Source: JABCPH02 sp963524305
GTDB lineage: Bacteria > Fusobacteriota > Fusobacteriia > Fusobacteriales > Leptotrichiaceae
DNA length: 64,000 nt
Direction: 5' to 3'
Assembly: GCA_963524305.1 (NCBI GenBank)
Contig: CAURGH010000003.1
Span: 1 to 64,000, forward strand
A program made the translations under genes and the position numbers. Each line of letters opens with the position of its first letter. The stretch's first letter is position 1. Below, one piece after another: positions 27,021 through 35,265 of the stretch. A model generated the notes under the pieces. That model searched no databases. It saw nothing but the letters and a program-made list of their open reading frames with translations, and was not told the DNA's origin.

Positions 27021-27248
27021 ATGTTGTATACAGTTGATGTAAATTCAAACTTAATAAATGAATTTAAAAAAGAAGTAAGAGAAAATGGAGAAAATGAAAA
27101 TGAGGTGCTATCTGCTTTATTGAGAGAATATCTGGAAGATTTAAGAGATGCCAAGGAATTAGATAAGGCGATTGAAGAAAGCGATGGAAAATTTTATTCA
27201 TTGAATGATGTAATAAAGGAGCTAGGCTTTGAAAATGAATTATTATAA
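27021..27248 (+). CDS. Antitoxin of a RelBE/ParDE-like toxin-antitoxin pair
   Basis: A 75-residue protein. The N-terminal half, YTVDVNSNLINEFKKEV and following residues, looks like a ribbon-helix-helix DNA-binding domain; the C-terminal part with AIEESDGKFYSLNDVIKELGF is the flexible toxin-wrapping tail often seen in RelB/DinJ antitoxins. GGGAGG lies upstream of the ATG. It overlaps the start of the toxin frame by 14 bases, the usual coupling of antitoxin and toxin. It appears complete although its toxin is frameshifted. Confidence 0.8.
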   Translation: MLYTVDVNSNLINEFKKEVRENGENENEVLSALLREYLEDLRDAKELDKAIEESDGKFYSLNDVIKELGFENELL

Positions 27249-27503
27249 AATTGAAATAGAGAAAAAAGCGAAAAAAAATTAAGTAAAATGGATAAAAAAA
27301 ATCAATTTCTAATTTTAGATTATTTAAAAAATACATTAGGCAAACTTGAAAACCCACGGAGTCAAGGAAAGGCACTACAAGGCAAATATAAGGGGAAATG
27401 GCGATATAGAGTCGGAAATTACAGAATTTTAGCTACAATTATTGATGAAAAAATAACAATTTATATTTTTGATATTGGGCATAGGAAAGAGATTTATAAA
27501 TAA
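27235..27503 (+). pseudogene. RelE/ParE-family toxin, frameshifted in a poly-A run
   Basis: Translation from ATG 27235 gives MNYYKIEIEKKAKKN and then stops at 27280. One base would restore MNYYKIEIEKKAKKNLSKMDKKNQ, continuing in the frame from 27288 to the stop at 27501-27503, for 89 residues in all. The second part holds the RelE-like core LGKLENPRSQGKALQGKYKGKWRYRVGNYRILA and the strand IYIFDIGHRKEIYK. RelE toxins cut mRNA on the ribosome. The break falls in an eight-A run (27271-27278), so it may be a real inactivating deletion, programmed slippage or a sequencing error. An internal start at 27288 would lack the first helix and strand. Confidence 0.75.
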
Positions 27504-27524
27504 ATTTAAAAAGCGGAGAAAAAT

Positions 27525-27944
27525 ATGAAAATACGTAGATTTGAAGAAAAGGATGCTAAAAAAGTATCTGAATTGATTATTGATACATTGCGGAAAACAA
27601 ATATAAAAGATTATTCTGCTGATTCAATAGAAAATCACGTAAATAATTTCCAGCCTGAAAATGTTCTTAAAAGAGCTTCGTGGACACATTTTTATGTTGC
27701 CCAAGAAAAAGGCAATATTATTGGATGTGGCGCAATTGCACCATATTGGGATAAACTTGATGAAAGTTCTTTATTTACTATTTTTATCTCGCCTGAATGT
27801 CAGGGAAAGGGAATAGGACGAAAAATTATTGAGACATTGGAAAAAGATGAATATTTTTTAAGAGCCAAAAGAATCGAAGTACCTGCATCTATTACAGCTG
27901 TCCCGTTTTATAAGAAATGGGATATAGTTGCAAAAATGGAGTGA
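27525..27944 (+). CDS. GNAT-family N-acetyltransferase, probably frameshifted at its 3' end
   Basis: A 139-residue acetyl-CoA-dependent acetyltransferase. Motif A with the acetyl-CoA loop is visible in IFISPECQGKGIGRKIIETLE, preceded by GCGAIAPYW. The protein ends FYKKWDIVAKME, but after a five-A run (27932-27936) the +1-corrected frame reads KNGVNKADNEGIVRMEKFR with a stop at 27989-27991. That looks like the missing final strand of the GNAT fold and would give about 155 residues. So the gene is either truncated by one lost A or affected by an error. Substrate unknown. It lies in the accessory block between pheS and pheT. Confidence 0.8.
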   Translation: MKIRRFEEKDAKKVSELIIDTLRKTNIKDYSADSIENHVNNFQPENVLKRASWTHFYVAQEKGNIIGCGAIAPYWDKLDESSLFTIFISPECQGKGIGRKIIETLEKDEYFLRAKRIEVPASITAVPFYKKWDIVAKME

Positions 27945-28021
27945 ACAAAGCAGATAATGAAGGAATTGTAAGAATGGAAAAATTTAGATAATAAATTACT
28001 AATTTAATTGGAAGGTTAAAA

Positions 28022-28876
28022 ATGAAAAATGAATTAGAAATCAAAATTGATGATGAATTTGTCAAAAAAGTTTATGATGAAATTTGGGCTGAATATAAAA
28101 AAACTGCACAAACAAAGACTTTTGCAAAAATTACATTGATGGAAGATGAACTAAAAATAATAGATAGTAAAGTTATGGGATTACCCTATGTTCCGATAGG
28201 AAAAAAAATTCCAGAAACGTCCGATGGAAATGAAATGTTTTTGATTGCACAGATTAATTGTGAAAATTTGAGAGGATTGAAGGATTTTCCCAAAAAAGGA
28301 ATTTTACAATTTTTTGTAGCTAACGATAGTCTTATGGGGCTTGATTTGGGGCAAACTGTTCAAAATGGATTTAGAGTGATTTATCATGAAGAAATTGGAA
28401 AATTTTACAATGCAGAAAAGTTAAAAGATATTTATAATCCACAAAAATTTGAAGAATATGGTGTTACAGAAGATAATCAAAGTTATAAAATGAATTTTGA
28501 ATTACACACCGAAAAAGAAAAATTTGAAGATTTTTTTGAAGATATATTTGACAAAATTTGTGAAGAGAAAAGTTTAGACCCAGCACAAGAATTGAAACTT
28601 TATGAAAAGTTGCAGAACTTAATAGATTATTCAGATGATTATCATTCACAATGTGATGGTTTTTCATATTTTACACAGGAAGATCCAAGAAAATATGAGG
28701 AAAAATACCAAAAATATGATACATTGCTGTTTCAACTTGACAGTGAACATGATAAAACCAAAGGAAAATGGAAAGTTTGTATCGGAGATGCTGGTGTAAT
28801 AAACTTTTTTATAAATCGTGAAAAGTTGAAAAACAAAGACTTTACAGAAATTCTCTATAATTGGGATTGTTATTAA
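28022..28876 (+). CDS. DUF1963 (YwqG-like) protein
   Basis: A 284-residue cytosolic protein of the YwqG/DUF1963 type: PKKGILQFFVANDSLMGLDL in the middle, then a C-terminal GFSYFTQEDPR and TLLFQLDSEHDKTKGKWKVC and GVINFFINREKL, which are hallmarks of that family. Its function is unknown; members are common in Gram-positive accessory regions, often as multiple copies. GGAAGGT lies upstream. It is the last of the genes inserted between pheS and pheT and, unlike its two neighbours, looks intact. Confidence 0.82.
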   Translation: MKNELEIKIDDEFVKKVYDEIWAEYKKTAQTKTFAKITLMEDELKIIDSKVMGLPYVPIGKKIPETSDGNEMFLIAQINCENLRGLKDFPKKGILQFFVANDSLMGLDLGQTVQNGFRVIYHEEIGKFYNAEKLKDIYNPQKFEEYGVTEDNQSYKMNFELHTEKEKFEDFFEDIFDKICEEKSLDPAQELKLYEKLQNLIDYSDDYHSQCDGFSYFTQEDPRKYEEKYQKYDTLLFQLDSEHDKTKGKWKVCIGDAGVINFFINREKLKNKDFTEILYNWDCY

Positions 28877-28930
28877 ATAAAAAAAGTTATTCACATTATT
28901 GTGGAAAAAACATAATTTATAAATTAAAGA

Positions 28931-28971
28931 AAGGAGAGTGTGATAATCTATAAATTGAGAATTTATAGATT
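28931..28971 (+). promoter_or_regulatory. Ribosome site plus hairpin in the pheT leader
   Basis: AAGGAG at 28931-28936 is followed by a perfect 12-base inverted repeat (28945-28956 with 28960-28971) with a three-base loop, then 17 bases to the pheT ATG at 28989. No better ribosome site lies close to that ATG. A 15-codon frame starting GTG at 28939 runs through the hairpin and stops just before the pheT start. Folding would shorten the effective distance between ribosome site and ATG; alternatively the short frame couples translation. Confidence 0.5.
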
Positions 28972-28988
28972 TGTCATGCAAAAATAGA

Positions 28989-31388
28989 ATGCTAATTTCG
29001 TTAAACTGGTTAAAGCAATATATAGATTTAGATGGAATAGGAATAAATGAAATGGAAAATGCCTTGACTATGATTGGTCAGGAAGTAGAAAAAATCGAAG
29101 TTTTAGGGGGAAATTTAGAAAATGTCGTAACGGCACAAATTATTGAAAAAGAGATGCACCCTGATTCTGACCACTTGACAATTTGTAAAGTTGATAATGG
29201 GAAAGAAATTTTACAAATCGTGTGTGGAGCACCTAATCATAAGGCTGGGGATAAAGTTGTGTTGGCACAAGTTGGGGCAAAATTAGCTCCAGATTTTGTT
29301 ATTAAGAAAGGTAAAATTAGAGGTGTAGAATCGAATGGAATGTTGTGTTCTGAAGAAGAATTAAATATAGGGAAAGATTCTTCTGGAATTATGATTTTAC
29401 CTGAAGATACGCCTGTTGGAGTGCCTATGAAAGAGTATTTAGGAATTAATGACACAGTTTTTGAATTGGAAATCACTCCAAATCGTCCTGATTGTTTGTC
29501 GCATATTGGGATTGCAAGAGAGTTAGGAGCTTATTACAGTAAAGAGGTTAAATATCCAAGTTTTGCAATAAATTCAGAAAGTTCTGAAAAAACGGCTGAT
29601 AACATTTCAGTTGAAATTGAAGACAGCAATTTGGCGAAAAGATATGTGGCTAGAATAATTAAAAATGTTACAGTTAAGGAAAGTCCAAAATGGTTAAAAG
29701 AAAGAGTAGAATCTATTGGAATTAGAAGTATTAACAACATCGTAGATGCTTCAAATTTCATAATGATGGAATTGAATCAACCAAATCATACTTTTGATTT
29801 AGATAAAATTGAAGGTGGAAAAATTGTTGTGAGGGCGGGACATGAAAATGAAAAATTAGTTACGCTTGATGAGCAAGAAAGAGCATTGAATAGCGATGAT
29901 ATCGTAATTTCTGATGGTGTGAAAGCCGTTGCACTTGGTGGAGTAATGGGTGGAGAAAATTCTCAAATTACTGAAAATACGAAAAATATTTTGTTGGAAG
30001 TAGCAAACTTCGATTCGCAAAATGTTAGAAAAACTTCAAGAAGATTGACATTGTTCAGTGATTCTTCATACAGATTTGAAAGAAGAGTCGATGAGGAAAA
30101 TGCGATTAATGTGATAAATAGACTTGCGAACATCATTCAAGAAGTGGCAGGTGGAGAAATTTTAGAAGGAGCAGTTGATAATTATCCTGTTCCATATAAT
30201 AAAAAAACTGCTACATTAAACTTTGAGAGATTGAACCGTTTTGTTGGGAAAAATATTCCACGTGAAACAGTTATTGGGATATTGACTAGACTTGAAATCG
30301 AGGTTGTGGATAATGGAGAAACATTGACATTGACTGCACCTACTTATCGTGATGACTTGGAAAATGAGCAAGATTACTTTGAAGAAGTTATTAGAATGTA
30401 CGGTTTTGATAATATTGAAAATATTTTACCAAAATTGGATATTAGTGAAAAACCAGTTATTGATACAACAAAACTTTCTACACAAGTGAAATTGATTGCA
30501 GCAAATGCTGGGCTTAAAGAAGTTATTAATTATAGTTTTGTACCAAAAGATGCGATGGAAAAAATTAAATATACAAGCGTTGAAAGAGAAAATTTAATTG
30601 ATTTATTAAGACCAATTACAGAAGATTTTGTAACATTACGTCCAACATTGCTTTATAGCTTGTTAAAAAACGCTAAAGAAAATATGAATAGAAATGCTAC
30701 AAATATTAGATTTTTTGAAGTTAGCAGAACTTTTGTGAAAGCAGAAGAATTGGCTAAGGAAGAAGTAAAATTGGGAATAATTTTGGCTGGAGAAAATAAT
30801 AAGACATTGTGGAATCCAAAACCAGTTCCTTATGATTTTTATGATTTAAAAGGGATTGTGGAAGAAATTTTCACACAATTAAAATTCAATAATTATATGG
30901 TAAAACGTTCTGAACAAAGTCAATACCATCCAGGTCGTTCAGTTGACGTATTTGTTGGTCGTGAATTGATTGGAAGTTTCGGGGAAATTCATCCAGATGT
31001 ATTGGAAAACTTTGATTTAGGGAAAACATCAGTTTTAGTTGGAGAATTTAACATTGACTTGATTCAAAAATATATTGGTAAAAAAATTAAATATCAAGGA
31101 ATTGTAAAATATCCAGCTGTTCCAAGAGATTTTGCGTTCGTTATGAGAGAAGATATTTTGGTTGGAGATGTTTTAAAAACGATTCAAAAAGTTGATAAAA
31201 AGATTGAAAAAGTGGAATTATTTGACATTTATCAAGGTGCAGGAGTGTTGCCAGGAATGAAGAGTGTGGCAATCAGTGTAATCTTAAGAGATAAAAACAA
31301 AACACTTGAAGAAAAGGAAATTGTTGATATTTCAAATAAAATCGTGGCTAAAGTTGAGAAAGATTATGGAGCGGTTTTGAGAAAGTAG
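28989..31388 (+). CDS. pheT: Phenylalanine-tRNA ligase beta subunit
   Basis: A 799-residue subunit that carries tRNA binding and editing functions. An EMAP/OB-like tRNA-binding domain (about 40-150: GNLENVVTAQIIEKEMHPDSDHL) is followed by B3/B4 editing domain, B5, a catalytic-like core and the C-terminal anticodon-binding FDX domain with FPAVPRDFA-like YPAVPRDFAFVMRE. The start ATG 28989 (MLISLNWLKQYIDLD) matches the usual N-terminus; an in-frame TTG at 28971 is a weaker alternative. Its ribosome site is remote and separated by a hairpin. It should form an alpha2-beta2 enzyme with PheS. Confidence 0.96.
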   Translation: MLISLNWLKQYIDLDGIGINEMENALTMIGQEVEKIEVLGGNLENVVTAQIIEKEMHPDSDHLTICKVDNGKEILQIVCGAPNHKAGDKVVLAQVGAKLAPDFVIKKGKIRGVESNGMLCSEEELNIGKDSSGIMILPEDTPVGVPMKEYLGINDTVFELEITPNRPDCLSHIGIARELGAYYSKEVKYPSFAINSESSEKTADNISVEIEDSNLAKRYVARIIKNVTVKESPKWLKERVESIGIRSINNIVDASNFIMMELNQPNHTFDLDKIEGGKIVVRAGHENEKLVTLDEQERALNSDDIVISDGVKAVALGGVMGGENSQITENTKNILLEVANFDSQNVRKTSRRLTLFSDSSYRFERRVDEENAINVINRLANIIQEVAGGEILEGAVDNYPVPYNKKTATLNFERLNRFVGKNIPRETVIGILTRLEIEVVDNGETLTLTAPTYRDDLENEQDYFEEVIRMYGFDNIENILPKLDISEKPVIDTTKLSTQVKLIAANAGLKEVINYSFVPKDAMEKIKYTSVERENLIDLLRPITEDFVTLRPTLLYSLLKNAKENMNRNATNIRFFEVSRTFVKAEELAKEEVKLGIILAGENNKTLWNPKPVPYDFYDLKGIVEEIFTQLKFNNYMVKRSEQSQYHPGRSVDVFVGRELIGSFGEIHPDVLENFDLGKTSVLVGEFNIDLIQKYIGKKIKYQGIVKYPAVPRDFAFVMREDILVGDVLKTIQKVDKKIEKVELFDIYQGAGVLPGMKSVAISVILRDKNKTLEEKEIVDISNKIVAKVEKDYGAVLRK

Positions 31389-31459
31389 AAGATAGAATTC
31401 AATTTTAAGATTGCTAAGTATCGGATTAAAAAAATGAAACAAAAAAGGGGGGAATTGAG

Positions 31460-31954
31460 GTGTTAAAAATTGTGACTCTGCCATTTAATGAGAGGACAGA
31501 AGAATTTGAGCAAGGAAAGCTGGAAAGAATGCTAGGAAATGTTCAGATTGTGAAGTATCAGGCTGAGCTAGTGAAAATTGAGGGGAAATATTACTGGACA
31601 GCTTTTGTTGAATATGAAAAGGCAGAGAATATAGATAAAAATTTAGAGAAAAATAATTTTTTTCAAAACGGAAGAGATACTAAAGAGATTAATAAAAATC
31701 ATGAAGAATATCTTTCAGAAGAAGAAGCCGAGCTATATAAGATTTTGAAGGAATGGAGAGCTGGAGAAGCACAAATGCTGGGATATCCACCTTACATCGT
31801 TGCTTCAAATCAGCTTTTAGTTGACATAATAAAGGCAAATCCTAAAACTGTTGAAGAACTTTCGCAAATAAGGGGAATGGGGAAACGGAAAGTTAGAGAT
31901 TATGGGGAGGAGCTTTTGTTGATTCTGGAGAATTTTTACGATATGAAAAGTTGA
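31460..31954 (+). CDS. HRDC-domain protein
   Basis: A 164-residue protein. The C-terminal 80 residues form an HRDC domain: LYKILKEWRAGEAQMLGYPPYIVASNQLL, then AKPKTVEEL-like NPKTVEELSQIRGMGKRKVRDYGEELL. HRDC domains bind nucleic acids in RecQ helicases and RNase D. The N-terminal 70 residues (LKIVTLPFNERTEEFEQGKL) are the small ThsR/UvrD-like beta-alpha unit often found with HRDC in stand-alone proteins of Clostridia and Fusobacteria; its role is unknown. The start is a GTG with a GGGGG run upstream. Spacing from pheT is 71 bases. Confidence 0.8.
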   Translation: MLKIVTLPFNERTEEFEQGKLERMLGNVQIVKYQAELVKIEGKYYWTAFVEYEKAENIDKNLEKNNFFQNGRDTKEINKNHEEYLSEEEAELYKILKEWRAGEAQMLGYPPYIVASNQLLVDIIKANPKTVEELSQIRGMGKRKVRDYGEELLLILENFYDMKS

Positions 31955-32052
31955 ATGAGGAAAATAAAAATGTATTTGTACTATATTGAATTTTTATGAA
32001 AAAGTGGTATAAGACTATTAAGAAACCCAGCAAGAAGATTATCGAATATAGC

Positions 32053-32094
32053 AAAAAAGAGACTCTGTTTATTAATTGAACAAAGTCTCTTTTT
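32053..32094. terminator. Bidirectional intrinsic terminator
   Basis: AAAAAGAGACT at 32054-32064 pairs with AGTCTCTTTTT at 32084-32094, with extra pairing toward the loop. It lies between the HRDC gene and the converging small membrane-protein gene. Confidence 0.85.
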
Positions 32095-32111
32095 AATTTA
32101 ATATCAATTTT

Positions 32112-32450
32112 CTATCCTTTTACCGCATAAATCACAACCGCAAAAGCAATTATAGCTATAATTACCATAAAGATTCCACTTAATATCATTGAAAAAATAT
32201 TCATCAAATTTCGATTTTCTCGATTTTTGATACACAAAATAGATAGAACGAAAGAGCATAAAATACATAAAATATTTACAATACCAAATATATGTGACAC
32301 TGTATAATGCACTTTAAAAAATGCAATAAATTGGCTTAAAATTGGAATTAAGCTCATAATTAATGCAATTTTACTAACTTTTTGATGTTGTTCCTTGTCT
32401 GAAAGAAAAACTCTTCTTTCAGTTGTTTTTTTGATTACTTCATTGTTCAT
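32112..32450 (-). CDS. Small membrane protein with three or four predicted helices
   Basis: A 112-residue protein. A charged N-terminal 25 residues is followed by hydrophobic segments at about 26-44, 52-75 and 84-108. I do not recognise a family with confidence; the layout recalls small DUF4190-like membrane proteins. The start at ATG 32450 has GAGAGG nine bases upstream, while an ATG nine bases further up directly abuts that site. It is one of the few minus-strand genes on this arm and is monocistronic. Confidence 0.6.
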   Translation of the reverse strand: MNNEVIKKTTERRVFLSDKEQHQKVSKIALIMSLIPILSQFIAFFKVHYTVSHIFGIVNILCILCSFVLSILCIKNRENRNLMNIFSMILSGIFMVIIAIIAFAVVIYAVKG

Positions 32451-32645
32451 AAAAATCATCCTCTCATTATTTTTTTATTAAATTTTGTTTCTTCCTTTTC
32501 TATATTCATATGTTACCACATCAACCTTACGGCAACATTTTTGCTACTTTACATTTACCTTACTTTTTGGAAATTTGGGAAGTTGGGAGTGATTTTTGTG
32601 ATATAATGATTTATGAATTTTAGTGATAATTGGAGGAAGTTTGAA

Positions 32646-33350
32646 ATGGTTGAAAAATATTTGAGAGATAAATGTATTCTGATTGTGGATGATGAGCAGG
32701 AAATTTTGAATATGGTTGTGTCGATTTTGGCAGATGGAGGTTATGAAAATACAAGGACTGCTAAAAATGTGAAAGAGACTTTAAAATGTGTTGAAGAGAA
32801 GAAACCTGATTTTGCGATATTGGATGTGATGCTTCCAGATGGGAATGGTTTTGAGTTGCTTGAAAAGTTGAGAAAAGACAATAATTATCCAATTTTATTT
32901 CTTACAGCACGAGGAGAGGATGAGGATAAATTCAAAGGATTTGGATTGGGAGCGGACGATTATATTGTAAAACCTTTTTTGCCAAAAGAACTTTTGTTTA
33001 GGATTACAGCAATTTTGCGACGGACTTACAAGGAAGAGAATTTTATTGTGAACTTAAATGGCTGTCAGATTGATTTTTCACGAGGAGAAATTGTAAAGGA
33101 TGGGAAAAAAATTTCCTTAACTGCAAAGGAATATGAACTACTAAAAACTTTATACAGAAATGCTGGACGAATTGTAACGATTGATTCGCTATGTGAAGCT
33201 ATTTGGGGCGAAAATGCTTATGTTTACTCAAATTCCTTGATGACTCATATTAGACGGATTAGGGAAAAAATTGAGAAAGAGCCGTCACATCCAGTTTCTC
33301 TTATAACAATGAAAGGATTAGGTTATAAATTGATCGTGGAGGGAAAATAG
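32646..33350 (+). CDS. OmpR/PhoB-family response regulator
   Basis: A 234-residue two-component regulator. The receiver domain shows VDDEQEIL, the phospho-acceptor Asp in FAILDVMLPDGNGFE, the switch Thr in FLTARGED and the Lys in YIVKPFLPKE. The C-terminal winged helix includes LTAKEYELLKTLYRNAGRIV and the recognition region SNSLMTHIRRIREKIEKE. ATG 32646 is chosen because GGAGGA precedes it; an ATG at 32613 would place that site inside the gene. The sensor kinase follows one base after the stop. Target genes are unknown. Confidence 0.93.
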   Translation: MVEKYLRDKCILIVDDEQEILNMVVSILADGGYENTRTAKNVKETLKCVEEKKPDFAILDVMLPDGNGFELLEKLRKDNNYPILFLTARGEDEDKFKGFGLGADDYIVKPFLPKELLFRITAILRRTYKEENFIVNLNGCQIDFSRGEIVKDGKKISLTAKEYELLKTLYRNAGRIVTIDSLCEAIWGENAYVYSNSLMTHIRRIREKIEKEPSHPVSLITMKGLGYKLIVEGK

Positions 33351-33351
33351 T

Positions 33352-34770
33352 ATGAAAAATATATTAAAACTTATACGCCGTTTTGTAATAACAATAATAT
33401 TAAGCATATTTTTGCTTCTATTTTTAAATATTTTTTTGTTTGAATTTATATTTTTCAAATATTCGACAGATGATTCGCCTTCAGATAAAACTTTTGAAAT
33501 AGCAAAAATGATAAAATTTAAAGACAGAAAATATTTTTTGCTAGATAAAGAAATTTCCAATTTGAAAAAGCAAAATATTTGGGCGATTGTGATTGACAAT
33601 GATTCTAAAAAAGTGATATGGCAAACAGAAAATTTGCCAGGCGAGATTCCAAAAGAATATTCGGTATTTGATATAGCTCTATTTTCACATGCTTACATAA
33701 AAGGTTATCCAGTTTTTACAGCAAAAATTAGAAATGATTTACTTGTATTAGGATATCCAAAAGACAGTTACTGGAAATATTCCACAGCTACCTGGAACTA
33801 TCGTCTAATTCAAAATGTTCCTAATTTTTTTCTTATATTTTTACTATCCAATATATTTTTTGTATTTTTGATTTACATTTTTTCAAATTCAAAACTTTTA
33901 AAATCAGTAAATCCAATAATAAAAGGTATACAGGATTTACCAAAAGATAAGCCAGTAAAAATAGATGAAAAAGGCGTTTTATCCGAACTTGCAAAAAGTA
34001 TAAATAAAACTTCTGAAATTTTGCAAGATCAAAGAGAACAACTGCGAAATAAAGATACGGCACGAGCAAACTGGATTGCAGGAGTTTCCCACGACATTCG
34101 TACTCCATTGTCAATGATAATGGGCTATGCAAGCCAATTAAAAACATCTCCAAGTTTATCAGATGAAACGGGGAAAAAACTTTCTGTTATTTTGAAACAA
34201 AGTGAGCGTATAAAAAATTTGATAAATGATTTGAATCTTGCTTCAAAATTAGAATATAATATGCAGCCTTTTGAGAAGAAAAAAGAAAATGCAGTTGCAG
34301 TCGTTCGACAAGTAATTGTTGATTTTTTGAATATGGATATTGACGAGAAATTTCCGATAGAATGGAAGACGAAAAGTGAATTTGTATCCTGCTTTGTTAA
34401 TGTTGATAAAAATTTGATAAAACGAGCTTTGGCGAATTTAATCCAAAATAGTATTAATCACAATGAAAATGGTTGCACAATTTATGTTTCAGTAAAAGAA
34501 GATGGAAAAAATTGTATAATTTGTGTTGAAGATAATGGAACAGGAGTTTCTGATAAAGAGTTGGAAAAGCTCAATAATACGCCACATTATATGGTTTGTG
34601 ATAAAAATACAACAGAACAGCAGCACGGTTTAGGGCTTCTTATCGTAAAACAAATTATGGATGTCCATAATGGAAAAGTTGAGATGAAACATAGCGAATA
34701 TGGGGGATTTAAGGTTAGTTTGTATGTTCCTAAAAATTTTTTTCCTATTGACTTTTATAGAATAAAGTGA
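33352..34770 (+). CDS. Sensor histidine kinase
   Basis: A 472-residue inner-membrane kinase. Transmembrane segments at about 9-32 and 156-180 enclose a periplasmic sensor of about 125 residues. A short HAMP-like stretch follows, then the dimerisation helix with the phospho-accepting His in WIAGVSHDIRTPLSMIMGY, the N box NLIQNSINHNENG, the G1 box DNGTGVSD and the G2 box GLGLLIVKQ. It is paired with the response regulator immediately upstream. Kinases of this layout in Firmicutes often answer cell-envelope stress or peptides; here the signal is unknown. It lies just upstream of the glycine riboswitch but on a separate unit. Confidence 0.92.
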   Translation: MKNILKLIRRFVITIILSIFLLLFLNIFLFEFIFFKYSTDDSPSDKTFEIAKMIKFKDRKYFLLDKEISNLKKQNIWAIVIDNDSKKVIWQTENLPGEIPKEYSVFDIALFSHAYIKGYPVFTAKIRNDLLVLGYPKDSYWKYSTATWNYRLIQNVPNFFLIFLLSNIFFVFLIYIFSNSKLLKSVNPIIKGIQDLPKDKPVKIDEKGVLSELAKSINKTSEILQDQREQLRNKDTARANWIAGVSHDIRTPLSMIMGYASQLKTSPSLSDETGKKLSVILKQSERIKNLINDLNLASKLEYNMQPFEKKKENAVAVVRQVIVDFLNMDIDEKFPIEWKTKSEFVSCFVNVDKNLIKRALANLIQNSINHNENGCTIYVSVKEDGKNCIICVEDNGTGVSDKELEKLNNTPHYMVCDKNTTEQQHGLGLLIVKQIMDVHNGKVEMKHSEYGGFKVSLYVPKNFFPIDFYRIK

Positions 34771-34850
34771 TACAATTTCAAAGGATTATAAAAGTAACAA
34801 AAATATATTTTTGTTAGTACAATAGTTCAATTAATATTAATCGGATGAAA

Positions 34851-35018
34851 ATATGAGAAGAGATTTTGCAATATTGTAAAACACCGAAGAAGTGACTCTT
34901 TCAGGTAAAAGGACTCATATTGGACGAACCTCTGGAGAGATTCCGTAGCAAAGGAACACCGAAGGAGCAAAGTTTACTAAATTTTAGTAAACCTAAACTC
35001 TCAGGTAAAAGGACAGAG
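34851..35018 (+). ncRNA. Tandem glycine riboswitch
   Basis: Two glycine aptamers lie head to tail. The first (34851-34920) is closed by ATATGAG pairing with CTCATAT and holds the ACACCGAAGAAG and CTTTCAGGTAAAAGGAC elements. The second (34926-35018) is closed by CTCTG/CAGAG and holds ACACCGAAGGAGCAAA and CTCTCAGGTAAAAGGAC, with an extra AT hairpin between (34972-34991). The five-base linker is typical of tandem glycine switches. Downstream is an intrinsic terminator and then an AGCS amino acid symporter gene, consistent with control of glycine uptake or use. The rest of 34771-35265 holds no gene. Confidence 0.95.
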
Positions 35019-35048
35019 AAATTACATTTTTCGTGAATTTCTTTATTG

Positions 35049-35078
35049 CAGAGGTCTTAATTTTTAAAGACCTTTTTT
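35049..35078 (+). terminator. Terminator forming part of the glycine riboswitch expression platform
   Basis: AGGTCTT at 35052-35058 pairs with AAGACCT at 35067-35073 and runs into six T residues. CAGAGG at 35049-35054 could also pair with CCTCTG at 34929-34934, the 5' strand of the second aptamer, so aptamer closure and terminator flank compete for the same bases. Confidence 0.8.
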
Positions 35079-35265
35079 ATTTAAAGAAATAAATTCTTTT
35101 CAAAAGAATCATTAAAAATTTATCATAAAACTAAAAGAAATTCAGGAATAAAGAGAATTCAATCAAATCCAAATAAACATTCCGAGAAATAAAAAAATAT
35201 AAAAATACAGAAATTAGCTAATTACAAAAATTGAAGGCTAAAAATCAAATTACGAAGGAGCAGAG

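Noticed and set aside
28884..28912. TTATTCACA and TGTGGAAAA near the pheT leader
   Set aside because: Only two partial DnaA-box-like sequences without a cluster; could be chance in AT-rich DNA.
34771..34850. Possible extra RNA element ahead of the glycine riboswitch
   Set aside because: No conserved structure seen beyond AT-rich spacer; the aptamers begin at 34851.
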